From Marinobacter sp. F4206 (GTDB lineage Bacteria; Pseudomonadota; Gammaproteobacteria; Pseudomonadales; Oleiphilaceae), in the NCBI RefSeq assembly GCF_019392195.1, contig NZ_JAHXKI010000002.1, positions 1,612,001 through 1,676,000 of the forward strand: DNA of 64,000 bases, written 5' to 3'. The notes beneath the pieces were generated by a model. It did not search any database. It was not told where the DNA came from and worked only from the letters and a program-made list of their open reading frames with translations. This document shows positions 9,601 to 17,613 of this stretch, piece after piece (positions within the stretch are counted from its first letter, which is position 1; each line of letters starts with the position of its first letter). The position numbers and the translations under genes were made by a program.

Positions 9601-10222
9601 CAAACGGCACCTCCAGCTTGTGCCGTTTAAGTGCATTGATTGTTTTGGTAATGGCGCTTTCCAGCGTGTTAGCACCAAAGAAAAGATCCGTAACCGACTG
9701 TATAACCCGCAAACGACGTTCGCCCAGTACCTGCTGGGTGAGTTCAGTCACCGGATGAAATATACCGACCACCTTGCCGTTTTCATCGAAGATCGGACTG
9801 AAACTCGAGGCGAAGAAGGCTTCTTCCAGATAGCCGGCCCGGTCCAGAAACACGCGCCGATTGGCAACGGGCGACGGCGTGCCGCTGACCGCTGTGGCGA
9901 ACGCCTCCTCCACCTGAGGCCAGATAGACGCCCACATCTCACGGATGTCCTGCCCCATGGATGCCGGGTGCTTGAAGCCGCAGAAGGCCCGATAACTGTC
10001 GTTGTAAATCTGAACGAACCGGGGCCCCCAGGCCACATTGACCGGGAAACTGGTGTTCAGGCAAAGGTTAATGACAGACCGCAGGTTCTGCGGCCAGTCT
10101 TGCCGGGGGCCGAGCGGGGTCCCGGACCAATCCATGGACCGCACAAGATCGCCCATCTCGCCTCCGCCCAGCAGCCATTCACCGCTACCAGTGCGCAGCG
10201 AGTCAGCAGAGTCGTTTTCCAT
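6671..10222 (-). CDS. Hybrid sensor kinase with receiver, GGDEF and degenerate EAL domains
   Basis: 1183 residues. In order: a PAS-like domain (about 40-165), a GAF-like domain (about 180-330), HisKA with H-box FFTHISHELRTPL, HATPase with NLLSNAFKF, DTGIGI and GSGIGL, a receiver with LVVDD, SDLMLPNVDG and LVKPF, a GGDEF domain with intact GRLGGDEF and an RDED inhibitory site five residues before it, and an EAL domain. The EAL keeps EAF, the Asn of LSINVS, IEIT, the KMD lysine and AEGIEN, but the DDFGTGYSS motif reads DHFGSEESS, losing one metal-binding Asp. I infer an active cyclase with a non-catalytic EAL. No signal peptide or membrane helix, so it is cytosolic. No clear ribosome site precedes the ATG. 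Confidence 0.93.
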   Translation of the reverse strand: MENDSADSLRTGSGEWLLGGGEMGDLVRSMDWSGTPLGPRQDWPQNLRSVINLCLNTSFPVNVAWGPRFVQIYNDSYRAFCGFKHPASMGQDIREMWASIWPQVEEAFATAVSGTPSPVANRRVFLDRAGYLEEAFFASSFSPIFDENGKVVGIFHPVTELTQQVLGERRLRVIQSVTDLFFGANTLESAITKTINALKRHKLEVPFALFYLIDPSGREAYLRAASGLDSAGSDVLVPAINLRDNHSIWPIDEALVASGNTELADLPERVRIVCSPYEEPVQEALLMPVTVAEGAVPNGVLIVGVSARRRLDTAYRNFFAMLRYTVEKELSHALSYERVRLQSEALEEQDRLKTTFFTHISHELRTPLTLLLGPVSETLKARGRSLSKSDRRRLEIAHRNALRLMKLVNSLLDFAQIEAGRPQLSFAPVDLPKATREVASMFESAFQMAGVELEIDCPDAPEPAYVDIGMWEKIVLNLLSNAFKFTLRGRVTLRLTWQADQIELIVEDTGIGIAESELPKVFDRFHRAPKGASRTYEGSGIGLALVRELVKLHSGTITAESVPDQGTRFTVRVPRGKAHLPEDQVTGALPHDVSMAGHAYIAEAMQWLGIDATPASKPGGHSREDTSARVLVVDDTADMRRYLYDILSPYCRVQTVADGQQALEAIRQDPPDLVISDLMLPNVDGFELVKTIRSSEAFNRLPVILLSARADEEARVEGLHSGADDYLVKPFSVAELLARVQLHLSTGRSWRRAVEKARHDDLTDLPNRTLIYEFTERLIASAGRAHSHMAVLFIDMDRFKPINDQHGHAVGDAVLIEVACRLREGVRDEDSVGRLGGDEFLAALSHLHAPSDAATVARHLVKVLSRPYQVHGLVLHTTPSIGVALYPEDGTTPDELTRAADQAMYLAKLSGNGQVRYYEREANQREEQTSLIEKRFKRALTQGEFELHYQPVVDLLHGQLTGVEAFIRWPGTSFGPKDFLPVAESCGLMEKLGDWIINEACHQLRVWGDEGMPPITLSINVSPMQCRQAQLVRRLMRSAAENGLTPGSIQIEITASEIFKGDDTNILQLLRKLKSVGFKLALDHFGSEESSLNHLVELAPDTLKMDQKFSQSNGRDAEQLAVVNGIVSLGSALGFQVVAEGIENAGILTTLQSAGCRDFQGFHICPPLAANDFTHWYHDWQAG

Positions 10223-10554
10223 AAAAACCCACAGGCGCAGCCTAATCTATCGAGCGTTACACCTGATCTGACTGCCGCACTACACGCGCTAGACAGGAGT
10301 TCTACTTTACCTCCATAAGGTATAGCACAGGAAATGACCAACCCCACTACCAGATGACCAGACTCCGGCCACGGCCGCCAGCTGTCAACGAGGTCGGGTT
10401 TGGCCGGAGATTGCGCACGAAATCAGACTGTTAGGAATCTGTACACATTTTTCTACACGAAATTCGTTCAGACTCGGGCTCTTTGGGCGATAGGATTAAA
10501 TCTTGATCAATTACGAAAACAACAATTAGACTCCACGACCCGAAAGATGGTTGG
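10223..10554. other. Divergent intergenic region between two c-di-GMP genes
   Basis: About 330 bases without a gene. It holds an 8-base inverted repeat, CTCCGGCC at 10363-10370 with GGCCGGAG at 10402-10409, which could form a hairpin in either transcript. The stretch near 10440-10530 is AT-rich and probably contains the promoter of the plus-strand receptor gene, but I cannot fix a -35/-10 pair with confidence. Confidence 0.4.
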
Positions 10555-13173
10555 TTGATCGTGATCCTATCGAAAGTCTTGCGCTTGAGTTTGGCCATAC
10601 TGTGTTTGCTGACCTGGACTGCTGCCCAGGCGGAAACTCAGCCCATTGCCGTGGCCGGGGCCAAAAGCATCCAGAGCCATTTCGACTACTGGGAAGATCC
10701 TGAAGGCCGAGCCGACCTTGAAGAGGTTCTTGGTCTGCCCGACGCCGAATGGCAGCAACAATCGTCCGGCAGCGCCACCTTCGGGATGACCCCCTCCGCG
10801 TACTGGCTCAGGTTTGCCGTCACGAACGAGACACCCGAGGCGCTCAACCTGATCGCCGAACTGGCCTATTCCCAGCTGGATGACGTGATCTTTCACGTAT
10901 TTGCCGGCTCCGAAAAGCTTCACGAATTCAAAACCGGCGACACCCGTCCGTTCTATCCCAGGGAAATCGAACACCCGAATATGTTGCTGCGCTTCGCGCT
11001 GGCACCTGATCAGACAAAGACCATTTACGCCCGGATCGAGACTGCAGGCCCCATGATTCTGCCGCTCCGCATCTGGCAAGAGAATCGGTTCTTTGGCGCG
11101 GCCTCCAACGAACAGAAGCTGCATTTTTTCTACTACGGCTGCCTGACCGTCATCATCCTGATCAACCTGGCGGTGTTCCTGACACTGCGGGAACGCCTGT
11201 ACCTGTACTACGCGCTGGCCATCTCCGGGTATTTACTGTTTTTTGCCTCAAGCAAGGGCTACAGCTTCCAGCTGCTGTATCCTGACGTCCCGTGGTTACA
11301 TGCCCGAGCCCTGCTGGCGTCCATGCCGATCCTGGCGCTGTTCTCGGTGCTGTTCTGCCGCACCTTCCTGAAGGTTCAGGCCCACAGTCCCCGGCTGGAT
11401 CTGGCCATGCGCGCGATGATCTGTTTTGAAATCATCAACTTCGCCGCCGCGATGGTGCTGGACTACAACGATGCCATGAAGCTTTCCGCCATCTCGGCGC
11501 TGGTCTTCTTCTCGCTGCTGTTCGTGGCCGGACCCATTACCTGGGCGGCGGGCGTTCGGGCCGGCGCCTTCTTCACCCTCGCCTGGACCCCGCTGACCGT
11601 AGGCGTGCTGGCAACCGCCGGCCGGGCGCTGGGCTTTTTCCCGGTCAATTTCATGACCGAATACGCGATGCAGATCGGGTCCGGCCTTGAAGCCTTCATC
11701 CTGACCCTGGCGCTGGCAGACCGCCTTTACCGTGAGCGGGAAGAAAAGATCAAAGCCCAGGCCGACAGCCTGCGCAAGGAAATTGCCCGCAACGAGGCGC
11801 GAAACAAGCTGAACGAAGCCATGACCCATGATCCCGTGACCGGTCTGCCAAACCGCAACCGGTTCGAGTGGATGGTGAACCAGCAACTGGCACAGGACCC
11901 GGACGGTCGCTACATGGTTGGCGTGGCCCGCATCACTCGCCTGGATGAAATCAACCGGACCCTGGGCCTGACCCGGAGCGAACGCCTACTTCGGCGTCTC
12001 GCCCAGCAAATGACCAAACTGGCCGTTCAATTGCCTGTGGTGCATCGCACACAGGATGACCAGGGCCGGGATGAGTGTGTCTACCAACTGTCCGGTGACT
12101 GCTTCGGGATCCTGGTCAACGTCGGGGGCTCGACTGACAACTTCGAAGACCTGAACCAGGCCCTCAGACTGTTGTCTGAGCCGATTCTGCTGGACAACCT
12201 GGCCATCGAGCTGCACCCGAAATTCGGCGCGGCCAGTTACCCAGTACAGGGAGACAACGCCGCCCTGTTGATCCGCAACGCCCACGTCGGCATGGAAATC
12301 GCGCCACGCGGGCCTTTCGCCACCGGCGTCTATTCCCGGGATTATGATATCTACAGCGAAAGCCGGCTGACCCTGATGTCGGATCTTCGGGAAGCGCTGC
12401 AGAACAACCAGACCGACCTCTATTATCAGCCCAAGGTGTGTCTGAACAGCGGTGAGGTCGTCGGGCTCGAGGCACTGATTCGCTGGCATCATCCTGAGCG
12501 GGGCTGGGTCTCCCCGTCGGAGTTTGTACCACTCGCCGAAGAAACCGGGGTGATCCGGCAGTTGACCCACTGGGCGATCGGCCGGAGTATCCATGATCTG
12601 GCTGACCTGCTCAGGAAGCATCCCGCCCTGACCCTGTCGATCAACATTTCGACCCGGGACCTGGCATCCCGGGACCTCGGCGAACGACTCGATTCCGTTC
12701 TGGCACAGCACGGCATTGACGCCGAACGCCTCACCCTGGAGCTGACCGAAACCGCAGCCATGGAAGACCCGGAGAGGGGCTTGCGTGCGCTGAAGGCCCT
12801 GGCCAATACCGGGCTGCGGGTCTCCATCGACGACTTTGGCAGCGGCTACTCCTCACTGTCCTACCTGAAACAGCTGCCAGCCTCCGAGATCAAACTGGAC
12901 CGCTCACTGATCATCGACGTCTGCGCCAGCGAGAGTTCCCGGGTAATCGTCGAAACCGCCATCAACATGATCCATGGGCTGGGCTACACCGTGATCGCAG
13001 AAGGCGTCGAAAACGAGCAAACCGCGCGCCTGTTGCAGGATCTCGGGTGTGACAAGCTGCAGGGGTTCTGGCTCTGCCATCCATTGCCGGTAAACGAGCT
13101 GAAATCCTGGTTGGCGGAACACAAAAAACAACCGGCGGCGAGCCGTGGCCTATCCAGACTGTTGACCCACTGA
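10555..13173 (+). CDS. 7TMR-DISM receptor with degenerate GGDEF and intact EAL domain
   Basis: About 870 residues. A signal peptide ends near AAQAETQ. A periplasmic 7TMR-DISMED2 domain (about 30-180) follows, then seven transmembrane helices (about 190-390), a short coiled coil, GGDEF and EAL. The GGDEF motif reads SGDCF, so cyclase activity is unlikely. The EAL set is complete (EALIRW, LSINIS, LELTET, DDFGSGYSSLSY, EIKLD, VIAEGVEN), predicting c-di-GMP phosphodiesterase activity. DISMED2 domains usually sense carbohydrates or other periplasmic ligands. The start is a TTG at 10555 or the GTG at 10561. It lies 82 bases before a sister receptor carrying a cyclase. Confidence 0.92.
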   Translation: MIVILSKVLRLSLAILCLLTWTAAQAETQPIAVAGAKSIQSHFDYWEDPEGRADLEEVLGLPDAEWQQQSSGSATFGMTPSAYWLRFAVTNETPEALNLIAELAYSQLDDVIFHVFAGSEKLHEFKTGDTRPFYPREIEHPNMLLRFALAPDQTKTIYARIETAGPMILPLRIWQENRFFGAASNEQKLHFFYYGCLTVIILINLAVFLTLRERLYLYYALAISGYLLFFASSKGYSFQLLYPDVPWLHARALLASMPILALFSVLFCRTFLKVQAHSPRLDLAMRAMICFEIINFAAAMVLDYNDAMKLSAISALVFFSLLFVAGPITWAAGVRAGAFFTLAWTPLTVGVLATAGRALGFFPVNFMTEYAMQIGSGLEAFILTLALADRLYREREEKIKAQADSLRKEIARNEARNKLNEAMTHDPVTGLPNRNRFEWMVNQQLAQDPDGRYMVGVARITRLDEINRTLGLTRSERLLRRLAQQMTKLAVQLPVVHRTQDDQGRDECVYQLSGDCFGILVNVGGSTDNFEDLNQALRLLSEPILLDNLAIELHPKFGAASYPVQGDNAALLIRNAHVGMEIAPRGPFATGVYSRDYDIYSESRLTLMSDLREALQNNQTDLYYQPKVCLNSGEVVGLEALIRWHHPERGWVSPSEFVPLAEETGVIRQLTHWAIGRSIHDLADLLRKHPALTLSINISTRDLASRDLGERLDSVLAQHGIDAERLTLELTETAAMEDPERGLRALKALANTGLRVSIDDFGSGYSSLSYLKQLPASEIKLDRSLIIDVCASESSRVIVETAINMIHGLGYTVIAEGVENEQTARLLQDLGCDKLQGFWLCHPLPVNELKSWLAEHKKQPAASRGLSRLLTH

Positions 13174-13255
13174 TCCGACCGCATGCCACCGACAACCTGT
13201 CGTTATCGTAGACACATCCTACCCCCCCGTTTATTCTCTAAGCGGGCTTCCAGTA

Positions 13256-15076
13256 GTGACCACCATGATCAGTAAACCCAGCCTCATTCTCCGAGCCGTC
13301 GTCCTGAACGTGCTTTGTCTGCTGTCCGTGACCGTGTTCGCCAACACGCCGATCACGGTGGGTGAGAACGAACGGGGAGACCAGAAAACCGGCCACGCCC
13401 GGATTATGCACGACCCGCGGGGCGATCTGGATCTTCCGCAGGTGCTGTCTGCCCTGGAAGCCGACCAATTTGGCCCACTTCAGAGCGCCGGCTCCACCGG
13501 CCTGAAAACCGGAGCTTACTGGAGTCATTTCCAGCTCCGGAACCCCCTGCCCCAGCCACTGACGATGCATCTGGAGTACGTTGACCACCAGCTGATCCAG
13601 CTCGACGCGTTCAGTCGCCCCCGGAACGAAGGCGATTTCAAAGAGGTGGCCAGCCTCTCCATGGAACGGCCATTTTCTCATCGCCTTGTTGAACACAACC
13701 GGTTTGTCGTCCCCCTGACGTTAGCCGCCAATCAGACCCGGGACGTGCTGATCCGCTACGGCTCCAGAGAGAGCGGTTACGCCTTTCCCAGCATGCGCAT
13801 CTGGTCACCGGAACAGCTTGAAACCCAGAAGTTGCGTGAAACCACCCTGATCGGTTTCCTGTTCGGCGGCTTTTTCCTTATGGCCACATTCGCCCTGATC
13901 GCCGGGCTGATCAGTCGCAAGGTGCTGTTCTTCGTTTATTCGCTTTACGCGCTCTCAAAAATTACCTGCTGGGCCACGATTCTTGGCTACACCCACCAGT
14001 TTGTCCTGCGCGACCAGTTTCACTGGAGCCTGATGTCCAGCAGCGGCGCACTGACCATCCTGCTGGGGCTGACGTTCGCCCGGATGTTCCTGCAAACCCG
14101 CCAGTACGCCCGCCGGCTGGACTACGTCATTCTTTTCATGACCGCCAACGCCGGCCTGCTTCTGTTCGCTGCGGCGTTCCAGATCAAGGTCATTGCCCTG
14201 ATCACCATTACCCTGGCGCTGTTGCTTTACCCGCTGGTTATCGTGGCTGGACTGATCCGCTGGCGGCAGGGCCAGACCGAAGCCGGCATTTTTTCCCTGG
14301 CCTGGAGCTTTCTGGTCATGGGGTTGTTCATGCAGGCGTTCCGGGATCTCGGACTGGTCGAGCATACCCTCTTCAATTACTACTGGCCGCCGGTGGCCTC
14401 CTTCTCGGAAATGCTCACCATCATGTTCGCCATGGGCTTTCAGATGCGCCGGGTGTATCAGGACAAGAAAAGCGCCGAGCGTCAGTACCGCGAACACCTG
14501 GAGCTTTCGAAGTCCAGGCTGGAGGCCGAGGTACGAATCCGCACACGGGAACTCGAGCAGGCCAAACGGGTGGCCGAGCAGGAAGCCCGCACCGACCCTC
14601 TCACCGGCATCCTGAACCGACGCAGCTTCCTGCACGATGCCTGCCTGAGGCTCAAGCTGGCGAAACGCCAGCAAAAACCCTGTTGCCTGTTCATGTTTGA
14701 TCTCGACCATTTCAAGCGTATCAACGACACCTTCGGCCACAGCACCGGCGACGCGGTCCTGTGCCAATTCGCCGAGACCATCAGCAGGAGCATTCGGGCA
14801 ACCGATGTGTTCGGGCGGATGGGCGGTGAGGAATTCGCCCTTCTCGTGGGAGAACCGAAAGACTCCGCCCATGCCCTGGCGGAGCGACTGCGCAGCGACA
14901 TTGCCGGCATCAAGATCACCGTGGGAGAAAACACCCTGGTGCTTACCGCCAGCATAGGACTGGCCTGTAATCACGGTGAAGCCACCATTGAGGCGCTTCT
15001 GCTGAAGGCCGACGAAGCGATGTATCAGGCCAAGGTGAGCGGCAGGAACCGGGTGGTAGAGGCGGAAGCCAGTTAG
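13256..15076 (+). CDS. 7TMR-DISM receptor diguanylate cyclase
   Basis: 606 residues with the same front end as its upstream neighbour: signal peptide, DISMED2 sensor domain (about 35-185) and seven transmembrane helices (about 195-395). A coiled-coil linker (about 405-445) precedes a GGDEF domain with intact FGRMGGEEF and the RATD inhibitory site five residues upstream. It should make c-di-GMP and be feedback-inhibited. The start is GTG 13256 or ATG 13265, neither with a strong ribosome site. With the adjacent phosphodiesterase it forms an opposing pair that may sense related periplasmic ligands. Confidence 0.92.
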   Translation: MTTMISKPSLILRAVVLNVLCLLSVTVFANTPITVGENERGDQKTGHARIMHDPRGDLDLPQVLSALEADQFGPLQSAGSTGLKTGAYWSHFQLRNPLPQPLTMHLEYVDHQLIQLDAFSRPRNEGDFKEVASLSMERPFSHRLVEHNRFVVPLTLAANQTRDVLIRYGSRESGYAFPSMRIWSPEQLETQKLRETTLIGFLFGGFFLMATFALIAGLISRKVLFFVYSLYALSKITCWATILGYTHQFVLRDQFHWSLMSSSGALTILLGLTFARMFLQTRQYARRLDYVILFMTANAGLLLFAAAFQIKVIALITITLALLLYPLVIVAGLIRWRQGQTEAGIFSLAWSFLVMGLFMQAFRDLGLVEHTLFNYYWPPVASFSEMLTIMFAMGFQMRRVYQDKKSAERQYREHLELSKSRLEAEVRIRTRELEQAKRVAEQEARTDPLTGILNRRSFLHDACLRLKLAKRQQKPCCLFMFDLDHFKRINDTFGHSTGDAVLCQFAETISRSIRATDVFGRMGGEEFALLVGEPKDSAHALAERLRSDIAGIKITVGENTLVLTASIGLACNHGEATIEALLLKADEAMYQAKVSGRNRVVEAEAS

Positions 15077-15089
15077 GCAAAACCGCCTG

Positions 15090-15422
15090 TTACTGCTCCA
15101 AACCTCGTGCCTTGCGCGCGTCGTCTATTCCCCCTTCATTCCAGACGTTTTCATAGCCGGCCTCTATCAGCGCCTTGCGGGCCATGGATGCCCGTGTCCC
15201 ACTTGCGCAATACAGGTGTATCTCGGTGGTCTTGTCGGGGAACTGCTCACTCACTTCTCCGACGATATCGTCGTGTGAAATGCGGATATCTCCCTCGATA
15301 TTGTCAAGAACATGCTCAAAAACACCCCGGACATCAATCCAGACGGTCTCTGCCCAGGCACCGGAGCTGAAGACAAATACGGACCAAAAAAGAAAAAAAC
15401 GGCTCAACGCTCTCCAGTTCAT
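15090..15422 (-). CDS. Periplasmic rhodanese-like protein (PspE type)
   Basis: 110 residues from the ATG at 15422, chosen over a TTG at 15428 because GAGAG is spaced correctly for it. A signal peptide ends at SSGAWAETV. One rhodanese domain follows, with the active-site loop YCASGTRAS, whose cysteine would carry the persulfide. The size and single domain match PspE-like periplasmic sulfurtransferases. It converges on the cyclase gene, with only 13 bases between the stop codons. Confidence 0.85.
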   Translation of the reverse strand: MNWRALSRFFLFWSVFVFSSGAWAETVWIDVRGVFEHVLDNIEGDIRISHDDIVGEVSEQFPDKTTEIHLYCASGTRASMARKALIEAGYENVWNEGGIDDARKARGLEQ

Positions 15423-15644
15423 CGCCAACTCTCATCCCTCCACGCGTCATTGTCCAATTCGACAGGCCGGCTGTGGTTTTGTTCAGCACCACCCCCGAAA
15501 GACCAATCCCACCGACAGCTTGATATCAATATCACCTACGATTGCTCCCCGCGTCGGGTTCTTTTACAGGTTTGGTCATATCCACACCTCACCCCACGGA
15601 TCAGGTCAACGTAACCTTCTGAATTTAATGACTTAGATTAACCG

Positions 15645-15660
15645 TGGCCGCACTTTTGCT
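15645..15660 (+). promoter_or_regulatory. Sigma-54 (RpoN) promoter for the PEP-CTERM gene
   Basis: TGGCCGCACTTTTGCT matches the -24/-12 consensus TGGCACGN4TTGCW, with the invariant GG (15646-15647) and GC (15658-15659) ten bases apart. Transcription would start near 15671, about 60 bases before the ATG. PEP-CTERM genes in other proteobacteria are known to be RpoN-dependent together with the PrsK/PrsR two-component system, which fits. I did not identify the enhancer. Confidence 0.7.
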
Positions 15661-15672
15661 GACAATGGGCCG

Positions 15673-15693
15673 CGGCGATCTTTAAGGTCGCCG
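15673..15693 (+). promoter_or_regulatory. Leader hairpin in the PEP-CTERM mRNA
   Basis: CGGCGA at 15673-15678 pairs with TCGCCG at 15688-15693, extendable by a G-U and a C-G pair around a TTTAA loop. It sits at or just after the predicted transcription start and 40 bases before the start codon. A 5' stabiliser is more likely than a terminator because no immediate T tract follows. Confidence 0.5.
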
Positions 15694-15732
15694 TAACTAT
15701 TTAAAAAGGATAGATTTTTTAAGGGAGCTTTT

Positions 15733-16338
15733 ATGCATAAGATGTCTGCTTTCGTGGCGGGAGCTGTTCTCGCCGCATCCAACGCGGTTAACGCCGCGCC
15801 GATCAATTTCACCGGCGAAATTGATTACCACAATGACGTGATCTACACCTACTTCACCCTCGATACGGACGCCAACGATGTGCGCGTGTGGACCGATTCC
15901 TTTCAGTCCGGCGCCAACTTCGATCCCATCACAGCACTGTGGCGGGCGGACGGCACCCTGATCGACGAAAATGACGATGACCAGACGATCAACCCCGCCA
16001 CCCAAACCTATTACGACTCTGGCTTCTCTCTGGCCAGCCTGAGCGCCGGTGAGTACATCTTCACGGTGGCTACCTACGCGAATTTTGCCAACGGCGACGC
16101 TTTGAGCGACGGCTTCGCCTACGATGGCGAGACCTCGATTGCGCTGGACTCCTGGGACCAGCCGGCCAATGACGTCGACATGGGCCCTCTGTGGAGCGTC
16201 TGGCTGGACGGCGTCTCCAGCGCCAGCAATCCCGACGACCCCGATGAGCCAACCAATTCGGTGCCCGAGCCCGGCACACTGGCTCTTATGGGGCTGGGGC
16301 TGCTCGGCCTGGGACTCAGAAAAACTCGCATAGTCTGA
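15733..16338 (+). CDS. PEP-CTERM sorting protein, DVUA0089-like
   Basis: 201 residues: signal peptide ending near VNAAPINF, a beta-rich secreted domain with Asp/Asn-rich turns (TDANDVRVW, DENDDDQT) typical of the DVUA0089 family, and a C-terminal tripartite sorting signal with VPEPGTLALMGLGLLGLGLR followed by a short basic tail. Exosortase (EpsH/XrtA-like) is expected to process the signal and release or anchor the protein with exopolysaccharide. No exosortase or polysaccharide gene is in the window, so the machinery must be elsewhere. The ribosome site is GGGAG. Confidence 0.9.
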   Translation: MHKMSAFVAGAVLAASNAVNAAPINFTGEIDYHNDVIYTYFTLDTDANDVRVWTDSFQSGANFDPITALWRADGTLIDENDDDQTINPATQTYYDSGFSLASLSAGEYIFTVATYANFANGDALSDGFAYDGETSIALDSWDQPANDVDMGPLWSVWLDGVSSASNPDDPDEPTNSVPEPGTLALMGLGLLGLGLRKTRIV

Positions 16339-16349
16339 GACCTACTCCC

Positions 16350-16369
16350 CCCCGGGGTTTGCCCCGGGG
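16350..16369. terminator. Hairpin between convergent genes
   Basis: CCCCGGGG (16350-16357) and CCCCGGGG (16362-16369) form a strong GC stem around TTTG, between the stops of the PEP-CTERM gene and the convergent metalloprotease-like gene. There is no T tract on either strand, so it may be only a partial terminator. Confidence 0.35.
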
Positions 16370-16382
16370 ATCCCTCCCAGCG

Positions 16383-16958
16383 TTATCGCGGCGAGCCTTC
16401 AAGCATCCGCAGCGTATTCTCATCAACACCCAGTTTCGTCATTCCATCTTGCACGCCGTTCTGCTCCAGCCACTTCAGCTGCACTCTTATGGCCTCGGCC
16501 TCCATGGCAGACTTTGAGCCACGACCGTCAGCGGGCGGATTTTGCACCTGGAAGTGGTGCACCAGCTCATGCAGGAGGTAACTGATATTCAGAGCGCTGT
16601 CCGCATCAAATTCGGTACTCAGGTACACGACCATCGCTCGGGCGTCATACGCCCCGCGAATGCTGGGCAAGAGATCGTGGGAGAATCCCGGGAAGCACAG
16701 CTCTTTCAACTCGTCCTGGGTTTTGAACTGAACGACCGGTAGCTCGGTTTCGGGAAACCGGGTGTGCCCGACAATCCAGTCGCTCAAGGTTCCAACCAAA
16801 GCGGAGAGTTCAGCCTGTCGATCATTACTGGAATCGGCACGGGCACTTTGCGCGGTTACCGGAGCCGCCAGCAACCATAGTAAGCAGAGCCACGCGGCGA
16901 TTGCCGCCCGTCTGGCCGTATGAGACTGTTCAGGGGGCTCAGCGTTGCTCCGAAACAT
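16383..16958 (-). CDS. Exported HExxH metalloprotease-like protein (DUF6647-like)
   Basis: 191 residues from the ATG at 16958, which AAGGAG precedes at ideal spacing; a longer frame to 17069 has no ribosome site. After a short charged N-terminus, ARRAAIAAWLCLLWLLAAPVTA is a signal peptide. The mature part contains HELVHHFQ, a zincin-type HExxH motif, inside a helix near residue 135, and a glutamate downstream (SAMEAEAIRVQ) that could be the third zinc ligand. This layout fits the DUF6647 family of predicted peptidases. The substrate is unknown. It lies convergent to the PEP-CTERM gene. Confidence 0.7.
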   Translation of the reverse strand: MFRSNAEPPEQSHTARRAAIAAWLCLLWLLAAPVTAQSARADSSNDRQAELSALVGTLSDWIVGHTRFPETELPVVQFKTQDELKELCFPGFSHDLLPSIRGAYDARAMVVYLSTEFDADSALNISYLLHELVHHFQVQNPPADGRGSKSAMEAEAIRVQLKWLEQNGVQDGMTKLGVDENTLRMLEGSPR

Positions 16959-17123
16959 GAGGCTCTCCTTCCACGAGCGGGTGTCGTGGATGGTGGTCTG
17001 TCCCAACAGGCTAGCACGGGATTGGAGGAATGAGGCTTGTCGCTGGTGCGATAAAGAAGCAGCCCACAATGGCCGGCGGCTCCCACAATGCGGATATTCA
17101 TCGCTTCCCTGCTCTCGAGCGCA

Positions 17124-17597
17124 TCAGTCTGCAGGCGGGAGCGGCTTCTCCATTCTGAAATTCACCAGCGTGACGCCGTTGCGCTCCACCTCATTTTGCG
17201 TGATCACCGAGAACCCCCGGTGCTCGAAAAACGGCCGGGCAACGAGAGAGGCTTCGACGTAAAGACGGTCAAGGTGCCTGGCTTTGGCTTCCGCCAGAAC
17301 ATACGCATAGAGCGCCGAAGCCACACCCCTACGCTGGAAATCCGGATGGGTATAGGCGCAGTCAATGTGGCCGTGCTCACCCAGCTCCATAAAGCCCGCA
17401 ATACGATCATCCATGATCGCGACCATCGGCTTCGTCTCCACCAGGCGCTCGGACCAATACGTGTAATCGGGAGGCGTGGGTGCCCAGGCTTCTTTCTGCT
17501 TCGGGCCATACACCGAGGGAGAAATGGCATGAACCGCCCAATGGAACAGGTCCGCAATCTCAGGGGCCCAATGGGGCAGATAGGGGTGAATTTTCAT
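17124..17597 (-). CDS. GNAT family N-acetyltransferase
   Basis: 157 residues from the ATG at 17597 (MKIHPYLPHWAPEIADLFHW). The acetyl-CoA binding motif A is present as YTHPDFQRRGVASALYAYVLAEA, with the Q/R-x-x-G-x-A signature, followed by LYVEASLVARPFFEHRGF, the usual motif B. Length and ending (NFRMEKPL) match the YafP-like branch of small cytosolic acetyltransferases. The substrate is unknown. It is in the same direction as the small CxxC-rich gene upstream and only 16 bases from it, so they may be co-transcribed. Confidence 0.88.
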   Translation of the reverse strand: MKIHPYLPHWAPEIADLFHWAVHAISPSVYGPKQKEAWAPTPPDYTYWSERLVETKPMVAIMDDRIAGFMELGEHGHIDCAYTHPDFQRRGVASALYAYVLAEAKARHLDRLYVEASLVARPFFEHRGFSVITQNEVERNGVTLVNFRMEKPLPPAD

Positions 17598-17613
17598 AGT
17601 TGCCAGAACTCTG

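Larger units (their letters stand above)
15429..15732. other. Divergent intergenic region upstream of the PEP-CTERM gene
   Basis: Roughly 300 bases without a credible gene. The right half carries the sigma-54-type promoter and leader hairpin listed separately. I see nothing definable in the left half (15430-15600). Confidence 0.5.

Noticed and set aside
10363..10409. Inverted repeat between divergent c-di-GMP genes as a terminator
   Set aside because: No T tract and no gene ending there; kept only as a note on the intergenic region.
16350..16369. GC palindrome as a strong intrinsic terminator
   Set aside because: Stem is strong but lacks a T tract on both strands, so it is listed with low confidence rather than as a finding.
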